Below, one piece after another: positions 32,847 through 41,371 of a stretch of 64,000 nt of DNA. Position 1 is the stretch's first letter, and the number at the start of each line of letters is the position of its first letter. Source of the stretch: Candidatus Rokuibacteriota bacterium (GTDB taxonomy: Bacteria; Methylomirabilota; Methylomirabilia; Rokubacteriales; CSP1-6); NCBI GenBank assembly GCA_003220615.1, contig QHTB01000176.1, positions 1-64,000 of the forward strand, read 5' to 3'. The notes below the pieces were generated by a model, which worked only from the letters and a program-made list of their open reading frames with translations, searched no databases and was not told where the DNA came from. A program made the position numbers and the translations under genes.

Positions 32847-34031
32847 ATGGGATTGGGCGGCAAGGTCGCGATCGTCGGCAGCGGCGTCATCAAGTTCGGT
32901 GAGAACTTCCATCAGAGCCTCACCGACATGGTGTACGAGGCGGTGACGCTGGCGCTCGCCGACGCCAAGGTCGATCGCGCTCAGCTGCAGGCCGCGTGGT
33001 TCGGCTGCTACGAGCCGATGCTCTACGGGTTCGAAGGCAACTCGGGGACGTTCGTGTCCGATCCGCTGAACCTCTTCCCGATTCCCGTGACCCGCGTCGC
33101 CGCGTACTGCGCGACGGGCATCGAGGCGGTGCGCAACGCCTCACTCGCCGTCGCCTCCGGCGAGTACGACCTGGTCCTGGCCGTCGGCGCCGAGAAGATG
33201 CGCGAGGTGCCGTCGCGGGGCAGCCTCGTCGCCCAGGCCGTGAATCGCGGCCACCCCGTGCTCGCCAAGGGCCGGACGGCGCCCGGGATGTTCGCGCTGC
33301 TGGCCACGCGGTACTTCAAGGAGTACGGCGCGAACGAAGAAGCGTTGTGCGCGGTGGCGACGAAGAACCACTTTCACGGCTCGCTGAACCCCAAGGCTCA
33401 CTTCCAGAAGGAGATCACCGCCGATCAGCACCTCAAGGCCCCGAAGGTCGCGGAGCCGCTCGGCCTCTTCGACTGCTGCCCCACGACCGATGGCGCGGCC
33501 GCGGTCGTGCTCACGCGGGCCGACCTCGCGCCGAAGTTCACCGACCGCTACTCCGTCATCCGCGGCATCGCCTACGCGGTGACCGCGGGGTACTGGAACA
33601 CGCAATTCGACCCGTCGTGGAACTTCACCTCCTTCCGCGCCACGCGCGAAGCGGCCAAGGTCGCCTACGCGATGGCCGGGATCAGCAATCCCGCGAGAGA
33701 GATCGACGTCGCCGAGTGCCACGACTGCTTCACCATCACCGAGATCGTGAACTACGAAGACCTCGGCTTCGCCGAGCCCGGAGCGGGCTGGCGCTTCGTG
33801 CAGGACGGCGTCACCAGGCTCGGCGGGGATCTGCCGGTGAACACGTCGGGCGGGCTCAAGTCGTGCGGCCATCCGATCGGCTCGTCGGGCGTGCGCATGA
33901 TCGCCAACATCCACGATCAGCTCATCGGTCGCGCCGGGAAGATGCAAGTGAAGGACGCCCGCATGGGACTGGCGCACAACCTCGGCGGTCCCGGCGCGGT
34001 CTCGGCCGTCGCCGTCCTGTCCCAGCCCTGA
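32847..34031 (+). CDS. Thiolase family protein (acetyl-CoA acetyltransferase-like)
   Basis: A 394-residue thiolase of the SCP-x/lipid-transfer type. The nucleophile is the Cys in AAYCATGIEAV, the His-containing block is ECHDCFTITEI and the second Cys lies in LKSCGHPIGSSG. A GAGAGGAGGAG ribosome site precedes ATG 32847. It would cleave 3-ketoacyl-CoA in the pathway around it. Thiolases of this type often work with a DUF35/OB-fold partner; none is adjacent, and a small basic protein follows instead. Confidence 0.88.
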   Translation: MGLGGKVAIVGSGVIKFGENFHQSLTDMVYEAVTLALADAKVDRAQLQAAWFGCYEPMLYGFEGNSGTFVSDPLNLFPIPVTRVAAYCATGIEAVRNASLAVASGEYDLVLAVGAEKMREVPSRGSLVAQAVNRGHPVLAKGRTAPGMFALLATRYFKEYGANEEALCAVATKNHFHGSLNPKAHFQKEITADQHLKAPKVAEPLGLFDCCPTTDGAAAVVLTRADLAPKFTDRYSVIRGIAYAVTAGYWNTQFDPSWNFTSFRATREAAKVAYAMAGISNPAREIDVAECHDCFTITEIVNYEDLGFAEPGAGWRFVQDGVTRLGGDLPVNTSGGLKSCGHPIGSSGVRMIANIHDQLIGRAGKMQVKDARMGLAHNLGGPGAVSAVAVLSQP

Positions 34032-34058
34032 CGAATCATCGCATCGACAGGAGAGCTC

Positions 34059-34409
34059 ATGGCTGAACTGACGCGACGGTATGTCGTGATGCCGCTGGCG
34101 ACGGACGCGCCCTTCGATCCCCGTGATCCCGACGCCGTCTTCGTTTTGAAGCCCTGGAAGGACCCGGCCGCCGTGCGCGCGTTGCAGGTCTATCGTGACC
34201 ACTGCTACCCGGAGCTGGCGCGCGATCTCACCGGATGGCTCCAGGTGATCAGCGAGGGCGCTCCCGTGCGGGGAGACGTGGGCCGCCGCAACGAGCCGTA
34301 CGCCAAGGCGAGCGTGGCGCCGAAGCGCAGCGCCTCGCCCCACGCCTCCCGGCGCAAGCCGCGCGGACACACGCGGCGCCCGTCCAAGCGCAAGAAGCGC
34401 GGCCGGTAA
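34059..34409 (+). CDS. Small hypothetical protein with very basic C-terminus
   Basis: A 116-residue protein. The N-terminal ~75 residues contain PFDPRDPDAVFVLKPWKDPAAV and YRDHCYPELARDL. The last ~35 are almost all Arg, Lys, Ser, Pro and His, which could bind nucleic acid or membrane. An AGGAGAG ribosome site precedes ATG 34059. It sits between thiolase and hydratase genes but no family is recognised. Confidence 0.6.
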   Translation: MAELTRRYVVMPLATDAPFDPRDPDAVFVLKPWKDPAAVRALQVYRDHCYPELARDLTGWLQVISEGAPVRGDVGRRNEPYAKASVAPKRSASPHASRRKPRGHTRRPSKRKKRGR

Positions 34410-34419
34410 CGGCGCCCGT

Positions 34420-35184
34420 ATGACTGACGTCGCGATCGAACCGCTCATCGCCAACCGGCGCGAGCCACGCCTCATCGCGCCCCCGAGCGCCCAGCGGCGC
34501 CTGTCGGTGGCCGAGGCCTACACCGTCCAGGACCGCGTGCGCGAGGCGCTGCTCACCCGAGGCGAGCGTCTGATCGGGTGGAAGGCCGGCCTCACGAACG
34601 CGAAGATCCAGGCGCAGTTCGAGATGGACGAGCCGGTCTGCGGCTTCCTGCTGGCAAGCGGTGTCTACAGCAGCGGTGCCGAGGTGCCGGCCGCGCGCTT
34701 TGCGGGCCTCGTCGTCGAGGCCGAGGTCGCTTTCGTGATGCGCCAGGCGCTTGCCGGGCCCGGTGTGACGCCGGCCCGCGCCCTCCTCGCCGTCGAGGGC
34801 GCGCTGCCGGCGCTCGAGCTCGTCGATTTCCGTTTCTCGGGCAAGACCGTGGGGACTGACATGATCGCCGACGGTGTGTTCGCGAACGCCATCGTCCTCG
34901 GCCATGCGTTGACGCCGGTGACGCATCTCGACCTGAGCCTCGAAGGGCTCGTCTATGAGCTCTCGGGGGTCATTGCGGCGACGAACACCGCCGCCGAGGT
35001 CTTGGGCAGCCCGGCCAACTCACTGGCCTGGCTCGCCAACCACCTGGGCGCGCGCGGCCTGACGCTGCGCGCGGGCGACATCGTGATGTCGGGCTCGGTC
35101 TCGGCGCTCTTGAGGCCGAATGCTGGCGACACCGTCAGGGCAACCTTCACGCGGCTCGGGTCGGTCAGCGCCCGCTTCGTCTGA
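34420..35184 (+). CDS. 2-keto-4-pentenoate hydratase/oxaloacrotonate decarboxylase-type protein
   Basis: A 254-residue member of the fumarylacetoacetase-related hydratase family (MhpD/DmpE/DmpH). Seen are an IGWKAGLTNAKIQ helix, EAEVAFVM (metal-binding Glu region), ALELVDFRF and MSGSVSALLR near the end. Such enzymes hydrate 2-hydroxypentadienoate or decarboxylate oxalocrotonate in meta-cleavage pathways. ATG 34420 follows the previous stop by 10 nt and its end overlaps the SDR start by 1 nt. This points to catabolism of aromatic- or cyclic-derived acids. Confidence 0.82.
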   Translation: MTDVAIEPLIANRREPRLIAPPSAQRRLSVAEAYTVQDRVREALLTRGERLIGWKAGLTNAKIQAQFEMDEPVCGFLLASGVYSSGAEVPAARFAGLVVEAEVAFVMRQALAGPGVTPARALLAVEGALPALELVDFRFSGKTVGTDMIADGVFANAIVLGHALTPVTHLDLSLEGLVYELSGVIAATNTAAEVLGSPANSLAWLANHLGARGLTLRAGDIVMSGSVSALLRPNAGDTVRATFTRLGSVSARFV

Positions 35185-35966
35185 TGCGGCTGTCCGGCCG
35201 CGTCGTCGTGATCACCGGTGCCGGTGGCGGCATCGGACGCTCCGTCGCGCTCGCCTTCGCCGCCGAGGGCGCCGATCTCGTCCTCGGCGATCTGACCGAC
35301 AGCGTCGAGAGCTCGGCCGAGGACGCGCGCCGCATCGGCGTCAAGGCGCTGGCCGTCCGCGGCGACGTCGCTCGAGTCACCGACATGGTGACGCTGGTGG
35401 CGAAGGCCGTGGACGAGCTGGGGCGGCTGGACGTCCTCGTCACCTGCGCCGGCGTCGATGGCCCGGGGCTCCTCACCGATCAGGACGACGCCACGTGGAC
35501 GCGCGTCATCGACGTGAACCTGAACGGCACCTACCGCGCCATCAAGGCCGCGCTGCCGCACATGATGGCCCGCCGGAGCGGCCGCATCGTCACGATCGCC
35601 TCCATCTTCGGCAAGCACGGTGGCTATGGCTATATCACGGCGTACACGGCGTCCAAGCACGGCGTGATCGGGCTCACCCGCGCGCTCGCCGCCGAGCTCG
35701 GGGCTCAGGGCTATCCCGGCATCACGGTCAACGCGATCTGCCCGGGCTACGTGCGAGCGGGGATGGGCATCCGCCAGCAGCACACCAAGGCGGGGCCGCT
35801 CTCGGGCGCCGAGATCTTCGATCGGTACTTCAAGCGTCAGGTCCCGCTGCGGCGAATGGTGGAGGCGGAGGAGATCGGCCACGCCGCCGTCTTCCTGGCG
35901 TTGCCGGATTCCGGCGCGATCACGGGGCAGGCGCTCAACGTCGACGGCGGCTTCGTGATGTCGTGA
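35184..35966 (+). CDS. Short-chain dehydrogenase/reductase
   Basis: A 260-residue SDR with TGAGGGIG cofactor loop, VTCAG replacing NNAG, catalytic Ser in IASIFGKHGG and YTASK. It ends TGQALNVDGGFVMS. ATG 35184 overlaps the hydratase stop by 1 nt. It probably oxidises a hydroxy intermediate of the same pathway; the substrate cannot be named. Confidence 0.85.
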   Translation: MRLSGRVVVITGAGGGIGRSVALAFAAEGADLVLGDLTDSVESSAEDARRIGVKALAVRGDVARVTDMVTLVAKAVDELGRLDVLVTCAGVDGPGLLTDQDDATWTRVIDVNLNGTYRAIKAALPHMMARRSGRIVTIASIFGKHGGYGYITAYTASKHGVIGLTRALAAELGAQGYPGITVNAICPGYVRAGMGIRQQHTKAGPLSGAEIFDRYFKRQVPLRRMVEAEEIGHAAVFLALPDSGAITGQALNVDGGFVMS

Positions 35967-35989
35967 GCAATCAGGACGAGGAGGCGCGG

Positions 35990-36781
35990 ATGGCGACGGT
36001 GCTGTACGAGCAGAAGGACCGCGTGGTGACGATCACGATGAACCGGCCGGAGGTGATGAATGCCATCGACCCGGAGACGCACGAGGCCCTCGTCGCGGCG
36101 TGGACGCGCTTCCGCGACGACGACTCGGCGTGGGTGGCGATCCTGACCGGCGCCGGCGACAAGGCGTTCTCGGCCGGTGCCGATCTGAAGAAGATGATCC
36201 CGGGCGCCTTCGGGGGCAGCCGTGGCTACAACCCGGTCTCTCACACGAGCCTCGGCCTGGGCGGCATCACGCGCGGCCTTCCGATCTGGAAGCCGATGAT
36301 CGCCGCCATCAACGGCTTCTGTCTGGCCGGTGGCCTCGAGCAGGCGCTGGCCTGTGATCTGCGCATCGCGGCGCCCCACGCGCGCTTCGGGCTGACCGAG
36401 GTTCGGTGGGCCATCATGCCGGGCGCGGGCGGGACCCAGCGATTGCCGCGGGCGGTGCCTCCTGCCCGCGCGATGGAGATGATCCTCACCGCCGAGCCGA
36501 TCTCCGCCGACGAAGCGTTGCGCCTCGGCCTCATCAACAAGGTCGTGCCGCTGCCCGAGCTGATTCCGGCGGCGCGAGCGCTCGCCGACACGCTGTGCGA
36601 GCGCGGCCCGCTGGCCCTGCGTGCCGCCAAGGAGGCGGCCGTCCGTGGGCTCTCGTTACCGCTCGACGACGGGCTGCGGCTGGAGGCGCTGCTGGCCGGA
36701 ACGCTCCGCGGAACCGAAGATGCCGCGGAGGGCCCGAAGGCCTTTGCCGAGAAGCGCAAGCCGAGCTTCAAGGCCCGGTGA
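35990..36781 (+). CDS. Enoyl-CoA hydratase/isomerase family protein
   Basis: A 263-residue crotonase: MNRPEVMNAID, the oxyanion-hole segments AFSAGADLK and GFCLAGGLEQALACD, and MPGAGGTQRLPR. The catalytic glutamates of classical hydratases fall near LEQALACDLRIAA and TEVRWAIMPG, where one glutamate remains. ATG 35990 is favoured by GAGGAGG 8 nt upstream over GTG 35963. It hydrates or isomerises an unsaturated acyl-CoA. Confidence 0.88.
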   Translation: MATVLYEQKDRVVTITMNRPEVMNAIDPETHEALVAAWTRFRDDDSAWVAILTGAGDKAFSAGADLKKMIPGAFGGSRGYNPVSHTSLGLGGITRGLPIWKPMIAAINGFCLAGGLEQALACDLRIAAPHARFGLTEVRWAIMPGAGGTQRLPRAVPPARAMEMILTAEPISADEALRLGLINKVVPLPELIPAARALADTLCERGPLALRAAKEAAVRGLSLPLDDGLRLEALLAGTLRGTEDAAEGPKAFAEKRKPSFKAR

Positions 36782-36791
36782 CGTCGCGCCG

Positions 36792-37367
36792 ATGACGCTC
36801 GACGAGCTGGTCACGCTTACCCGGGCGCGCCTGCACGGCCGTGCGCGTCGCGAGGTTCCACCGGGCCCGCTGATACGAGCGGCCGTGCTGGTCCCGATCA
36901 TCGACCGCGGCGAGCCGTGGCTGCTCTTCGCCAAGCGCACCGAGCATGTCGGCCACCACAAGGGCCAGATCTCGTTTCCCGGAGGCGTCGTGCGACCGGA
37001 CGACCCGTCGCTGCTCGCCGCCGCGCTTCGTGAATGTGAGGAAGAGATCGGCCTGGCTCCGCAGGCGGTCGAGGCGCTGGGCACGCTCGACGATACGGAA
37101 ACCGTGGCGACGCAGTTCGTGATCACACCGTTCGTGGGCCTCATCGGCGACCCGCCGGCGTGGCGGCCCGACGGCGAGGAAATCGAGAAGGTGATCGAGG
37201 TCCCGCTGGCCGCGTTACTGGAGGACGGGAGCTTCCGCGTCGAGACGTGGGAGCGCGCCGGCGGGACGCGCTCCGTGTACTTCTTCGACTACGAGGGCGA
37301 GACGATCTGGGGCGCGACGGCCCGGATCCTGAAGCACTATCTGGAGCTGGTGACCGGGGCCCCGTGA
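36792..37367 (+). CDS. Nudix hydrolase, CoA-pyrophosphatase-like
   Basis: A 191-residue Nudix protein. The box reads GGVVRPDD...REC(E)EEIGL with the key REXXEE residues, and HKGQISFPGG ahead of it is the signature of the CoA pyrophosphatase group (NudL/NUDT7). It would split CoA or acyl-CoA to 4'-phosphopantetheine derivatives and adenosine 3',5'-bisphosphate, controlling CoA pools. It lies between two enoyl-CoA hydratase genes and overlaps the next start by 4 nt. Confidence 0.85.
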   Translation: MTLDELVTLTRARLHGRARREVPPGPLIRAAVLVPIIDRGEPWLLFAKRTEHVGHHKGQISFPGGVVRPDDPSLLAAALRECEEEIGLAPQAVEALGTLDDTETVATQFVITPFVGLIGDPPAWRPDGEEIEKVIEVPLAALLEDGSFRVETWERAGGTRSVYFFDYEGETIWGATARILKHYLELVTGAP

Positions 37368-38146
37368 GCTACGAGACGCTGCTCGCGAGCCTCACCGACG
37401 GCGTCGCTCGCATCACGCTGAACCGTCCCGAGGTCCGCAACGCGCTGTCGCGCACGATGGTCGCCGAGCTCGAAGCCGCGCTGGCCAGTTTCGAAGCCGA
37501 TCCGGCGGCCCGGGTCGTCGTGCTGGCGGGCGCCGGCGACCGGGCCTTCTGCGCGGGCGCCGATCTCAAGGGCGCCGGCGATCGCGGGACGACGCTCCAG
37601 GCGCGCGAGTCGTTCGGAGGCCTGGCCCGGATCCTCGAGGCGATGGCGCGGATGCGGACGCCGGTGATCGCGCAGGTGCACGGCTTCGCGCTCGCCGGCG
37701 GCTGCGGCCTGGCCGTCGGCTGCGACATCGTCATCGCCTCCGAGGATGCGACCTTCGGACTGCCCGAGATCACGCTCGGGCTGCTGCCGCTGATCGTGAT
37801 GGCGCCGGTGCTCAGGGCAGCCGGGACCAAGCGCGGCTTGCCGTTCGTGCTGTCGGCCGAGAACATCAGCGCGCGTGAGGCCCTCGACATCGGGCTGGTG
37901 AGCCGCGTCGTTCCCCGCGCCGAGCTCGAGAGCGCAACGACCGCACTGGCGCGGCGCGTGGCCGGCTGGAGCCCGGCGGCGGTCGCGATCGCCAAGGAAG
38001 CCGCGTCGACGATCCAGGACATGGAGTACGCCAAGGCCTTGCGTTACCTGCGCGAGCTGACGACGCTGGTCTTCCTGTCCGACGACGCGCGTGAAGGCAT
38101 CGCGGCGTTCTTCGACAAGCGGCCACCGGAGTGGAAGGGCCGCTGA
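37364..38146 (+). CDS. Enoyl-CoA hydratase/isomerase family protein
   Basis: A second crotonase (260 aa): LNRPEVRNALS, AFCAGADLKGAG, VHGFALAGGCGLAVGCD and PEITLGLLPLIVMAPVLR. The C-terminal FFDKRPPEWKGR is typical. It differs substantially from the crotonase at 35990, so the pair likely serves different steps. GTG 37364 overlaps the Nudix stop by 4 nt. Confidence 0.88.
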   Translation: MSYETLLASLTDGVARITLNRPEVRNALSRTMVAELEAALASFEADPAARVVVLAGAGDRAFCAGADLKGAGDRGTTLQARESFGGLARILEAMARMRTPVIAQVHGFALAGGCGLAVGCDIVIASEDATFGLPEITLGLLPLIVMAPVLRAAGTKRGLPFVLSAENISAREALDIGLVSRVVPRAELESATTALARRVAGWSPAAVAIAKEAASTIQDMEYAKALRYLRELTTLVFLSDDAREGIAAFFDKRPPEWKGR

Positions 38147-38349
38147 GCGCCGTCGGGCTGTGCCTGAGCTGCCGGCACGCCCGCCGGATCGAGTCAGCGC
38201 GCGACTCGACCTTCTGGCTCTGCCAGCTCAGCGCGACGGACGCGCGCTTCCCGAAGTATCCGCGGCTCCCGGTCCTGCGCTGCCCGGGCTACGAGCCGGA
38301 GGCGGCCGTCGATCGTCGAGGGCCACCAGAACGTCTAGGGCCACCATAG
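38131..38349 (+). CDS. Small CxxC protein (72 aa)
   Basis: GTG 38131 starts inside the end of the hydratase gene (16-nt overlap). The product has CLSCRHARRI, a later WLCQLS and RCPGYEP: four cysteines in a C-x2-C ... C ... C pattern that could bind zinc. The FPKYPRLPVLRCPGYEP tail is characteristic of a small conserved protein but I cannot name it. It overlaps the convergent sppA 3' end by 15 nt. Confidence 0.6.
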   Translation: MEGPLSAVGLCLSCRHARRIESARDSTFWLCQLSATDARFPKYPRLPVLRCPGYEPEAAVDRRGPPERLGPP

Positions 38350-39309
38350 ATAAAGGAAGCGGGGCCCGGACATTCCGAGCGTGGCCAGCGGGGCCAGGGC
38401 CGCCTCGACGGCGCTTCCGCCGGTCTCGGCCTTCGCGTAATACGTCGCGCGGTACTCGCGGGGACGCTTGTAGACGACGATGCGCGCTTCCTCGACGCCG
38501 GCCGCTTTCCGCGCCTGGGCCAGCACGTCGGGCAGGTAGCCGATGGCGTCGATCAGCTTGAGCTGGAGGGCCTGCTCGGCGGTATAGATCCGGCCGTCGG
38601 CGAGCCGCGCCGCCGTGGGCCGCGGCAGTCGCCGGCGCTCGGCGACGAGCTTCACGAACTGACCGTGAAGGTCGTCGATGACGGACTGGAACATCTGGCG
38701 TTCCTCGGGGGTCAGGGCCCGGAACGGACTGCCCATGTCCTTGTGCTCGCCCGACTTCACGGTGATGGCGGCCAGGCCGAGCTTGTCCATCAGGCCCTGG
38801 GCGTTGACGGTCAGCATGATCGTGCCGATGGAGCCCGTGATCGTCGTCGGGTGGGCGACGATGCTGTCGGCGGCGAGGGCCGCGTAGTACCCGCCGGACG
38901 CGGCCACGTCCATGAGCGCGGCGATGATCGGCACGCGCGCTTTCTCGCGGAAGAGCATCAGCTCGCGGTAGATGATGTCCGACGCGGTCACCGTGCCGCC
39001 CGGACTGTTGATGCGCAGCACGATCGCGCGCACCTTGGAATCGTCACTCGCCTTCATGAGCTCTTCGCGCAGCCGCACGAGGAGCGGCACGCGCGCCGGC
39101 GGATTGCCGACGCTCAGGATCGGCGCGGACTCGGCGTCGCTGAGGACGCCGGCCAGCTCGACGATGACGATCTTGGCGTCGCCGCGGCCTTCGACGGTCT
39201 CCTCCTCGAGCGGCCGCACACGCGGCGTGAGATCGACCGAGATGACCGAGCAGGCGGCGAGGTCGAGGGCGAACACGAGCGTCATGGCGACGCGAACGAA
39301 TGACGGCAT
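38335..39309 (-). CDS. sppA: Signal peptide peptidase SppA-type lipoprotein protease
   Basis: A 324-residue S49 peptidase. ATG 39309 gives a lipoprotein leader ending in Cys20 (ALDLAAC), so it is envelope-anchored. Family hallmarks are INSPGGTVTASD, the nucleophile region DVAASGGYYAALAAD, TGSIGTI and the lysine-bearing TVKSGEHKDMGSPFR. It would degrade signal peptides or membrane fragments. TATACT on the minus strand (39321-39316) ends 6 nt before the ATG, a probable leaderless promoter. The longer upstream frame is a shadow. Confidence 0.88.
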   Translation of the reverse strand: MPSFVRVAMTLVFALDLAACSVISVDLTPRVRPLEEETVEGRGDAKIVIVELAGVLSDAESAPILSVGNPPARVPLLVRLREELMKASDDSKVRAIVLRINSPGGTVTASDIIYRELMLFREKARVPIIAALMDVAASGGYYAALAADSIVAHPTTITGSIGTIMLTVNAQGLMDKLGLAAITVKSGEHKDMGSPFRALTPEERQMFQSVIDDLHGQFVKLVAERRRLPRPTAARLADGRIYTAEQALQLKLIDAIGYLPDVLAQARKAAGVEEARIVVYKRPREYRATYYAKAETGGSAVEAALAPLATLGMSGPRFLYLWWP

Positions 39310-39315
39310 GCACCG

Positions 39316-39321
39316 AGTATA
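39316..39321 (-). promoter_or_regulatory. -10-like element of sppA
   Basis: TATACT read on the minus strand, 6 nt from the ATG at 39309. No clear -35 is seen. It is part of the recurring leaderless pattern. Confidence 0.45.
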
Positions 39322-39332
39322 CCGGACGGTGC

Positions 39333-39361
39333 TTGCGGGCCGGCAGGGCGTGCGGGATAAT
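39333..39361 (+). promoter_or_regulatory. Promoter of the PLP dehydratase gene
   Basis: TTGCGG (39333-39338), a 17-nt spacer and GATAAT (39356-39361), ending 8 nt before GTG 39370. It is divergent from, and next to, the sppA promoter. Confidence 0.5.
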
Positions 39362-39369
39362 CCGCCGTC

Positions 39370-40335
39370 GTGAGCGGTCTCACGCTCGACGACGTTCACG
39401 CCGCCGCCCGGCGACTGCTCAATCGCATCACGCGCACACCCGTGATCACGTCGCAGTCGTGGGACGACGCCAGCGGCTTCAGTGTCTTCTTCAAGTGCGA
39501 AAACCTCCAGCGCGCCGGCTCGTTCAAGATCCGCGGCGCTCTCAACAAGCTGCTCACGCTGAGCGCCGACGAGCGGCGCCGCGGCGTCGTGGCGTTCTCG
39601 TCCGGTAATCACGCTCAGGGCGTCGCCCTGGCCGCGCGCCTGGTCGGAACGACCGCGGTGGTCTGCATGCCCAAGGATGCGCCGCTGCTGAAGGTCCAGG
39701 CCACGCGCGGGTACGGCGCCGAGATCGTCGTGTACGACCGCCACACCGAGGACCGCGAAGCGATCGCCCGGCGGATCGCGTCCGAGACGGGACGCGTGGT
39801 GGTCCCGCCGTTCGACGACGAGGCGATCATGGCCGGACAGGGCACGGCCGCCCTCGAATTACTGCAGGACGTGCCGTCGCTCGACGCGCTGGTCGCTCCC
39901 GTCGGGGGCGGCGGCCTGATGGCCGGGTGCGGGACGGTGGCACGCACGCTCTTCCCGGGCATGCAGATCATCGGCGTCGAGCCCGAGACCGCCAACGACA
40001 CGTGGCTGTCCATCCAGAAGGGCGAGCGCGTCAGCATCCCGCCACCACCGACCATCGCCGATGGTGTGCGCCTCACGACGCCGGGCGAGCTGACGTTCCC
40101 GATCCTCCAGCAGACCCTGTCCGACGTTGCGCTCGTCACCGACGACGAGATTCGCGCTGCCCTCCGCTATCTCGTGCTGCGCGCGCACGTCGTCGTCGAG
40201 CCGACCGGGGCGGTGGCGGCGGCGGCTGTGCTTTCGGGCAAGGTGCCGCTCGAGCGCGGGGCGCGGGTTGGCGTGATCCTGTCCGGCGGCAACATCGACC
40301 CGCCGCTCCTCAGCGAAATTCTAGAGACGACCTGA
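39370..40335 (+). CDS. Threonine/serine dehydratase or racemase (PLP fold type II)
   Basis: A 321-residue PLP enzyme. The Schiff-base lysine is in SFKIRGA, followed by FSSGNHAQGVALAA (phosphate/substrate loop) and PVGGGGLMAGCG (PLP phosphate cradle). It lacks the C-terminal regulatory ACT domain of IlvA, so it is a catabolic threonine/serine dehydratase or serine racemase-like enzyme. GTG 39370 is set by the promoter 8 nt upstream. It lies between sppA and an LLM oxidoreductase, without pathway linkage. Confidence 0.85.
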   Translation: MSGLTLDDVHAAARRLLNRITRTPVITSQSWDDASGFSVFFKCENLQRAGSFKIRGALNKLLTLSADERRRGVVAFSSGNHAQGVALAARLVGTTAVVCMPKDAPLLKVQATRGYGAEIVVYDRHTEDREAIARRIASETGRVVVPPFDDEAIMAGQGTAALELLQDVPSLDALVAPVGGGGLMAGCGTVARTLFPGMQIIGVEPETANDTWLSIQKGERVSIPPPPTIADGVRLTTPGELTFPILQQTLSDVALVTDDEIRAALRYLVLRAHVVVEPTGAVAAAAVLSGKVPLERGARVGVILSGGNIDPPLLSEILETT

Positions 40336-40359
40336 CGGCGCCGTCAGAGCGAGTGGCTC

Positions 40360-41295
40360 TCAGCGCGAGTGAAAGAGGGGGACGACTTCGTTGGCCAGCC
40401 GCGTGATCTGCTCCTCCATCATCGCCGGCGGGACCATCGGGCGGGCGATGAACTTGGAGCCTCCCGCGCGGACGTACTCCTCGAGCCGCTCGATGAGGAT
40501 CTCGGGTGGGCCGAACGCCGTGCACTGTACGAGCGTCTCGTCGTCGACCCGGCCGCGCGGGATGAACGGCGCGGCGGTGGCGTGGCCGGTGGCGCGGTCG
40601 GGAGCGAAGCAGAAGTAGACGAGCGCGCCGAAGTGGTCGGCGGGAACCTCGCGGCCCGCCTCGGCGGCGAAGGCCTGGATCTTCTCGACACCGACGCGGA
40701 AGCGCTCGGGCGTGATGAACGACGGGATCCAGCCGTCGCCGAGCCGGCCGGCCCGGCGCATGGCCGGCTCGCTGTTGCCGCCGATCCACAGCGGGAACGG
40801 CTGCTGCACGGGCCGGGGCAGCACGCTGATGCGCTCGAGTTGCCAGAACTCGCCGGCGAACGTCACCGGCTCGTCGGCCCAGCAGCGGCGCATGATGGCG
40901 ATCGCCTCGTCGGTGCGACGGCCGCGCTCCTTGAAGGGCACGCCGGCCGCGCGGAACTCGCCCTCCTGCTCGACCCCGATGCCGACGGCGGGCAGCATGC
41001 GCCCGCCCGAGAGGTAGTCGATCATCGCCATCTCGCGGGCGAGGAGCACCGGCGAGCGGAACGGCGCGACGATGACGCTCGGGCCGAACTTGAGGCGGCG
41101 CGTGCGCGCGGCCACCGCGGCCATCGTCGTCAGAGGCTCGAGCACGTGCAGCGGCGACGACAGGCGATCGGAGAACCACAGCGAATCGATGCCCGACGTC
41201 TCGCACAGATCGACGAGACGCCAGAGCTGATCGACGCCGCCGGGACCGGTGGGCCACGGCCCGGGCATGGTGCCGACGCGATACTTGAGTCGCAT
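40360..41295 (-). CDS. LLM-class (F420-dependent type) oxidoreductase
   Basis: A 311-residue luciferase-like TIM barrel: DSLWFSDRL near the N-terminus, MAAVAARTRRLKFGPSVIVAPFRSPVLLARE, SGGRMLPAVGIG and PLWIGGNSEPAMRRAGRLGDGW. The GGNSEPAMRRA stretch is typical of F420-dependent members. ATG 41295 is favoured because a minus-strand TACGAT (41308-41303) ends 7 nt before it. The substrate and cofactor (F420 or FMN) cannot be decided. Confidence 0.85.
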   Translation of the reverse strand: MRLKYRVGTMPGPWPTGPGGVDQLWRLVDLCETSGIDSLWFSDRLSSPLHVLEPLTTMAAVAARTRRLKFGPSVIVAPFRSPVLLAREMAMIDYLSGGRMLPAVGIGVEQEGEFRAAGVPFKERGRRTDEAIAIMRRCWADEPVTFAGEFWQLERISVLPRPVQQPFPLWIGGNSEPAMRRAGRLGDGWIPSFITPERFRVGVEKIQAFAAEAGREVPADHFGALVYFCFAPDRATGHATAAPFIPRGRVDDETLVQCTAFGPPEILIERLEEYVRAGGSKFIARPMVPPAMMEEQITRLANEVVPLFHSR

Positions 41296-41318
41296 GGCCG
41301 GGATCGTACCACGTCGAT

Positions 41319-41348
41319 TTGACACCCTGCGTCGTCGGCCTCTACAAT
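41319..41348 (+). promoter_or_regulatory. Promoter of the TetR/PHA operon
   Basis: TTGACA (41319-41324, perfect) and TACAAT (41343-41348) with an 18-nt spacer. The transcript should start near 41355, downstream of the first ATG (41351), so translation must use the ATG at 41372. The divergent LLM gene has its own -10-like TACGAT at 41303-41308. Confidence 0.65.
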
Positions 41349-41371
41349 GAATGCCGGTTCAGCTCGATTCA

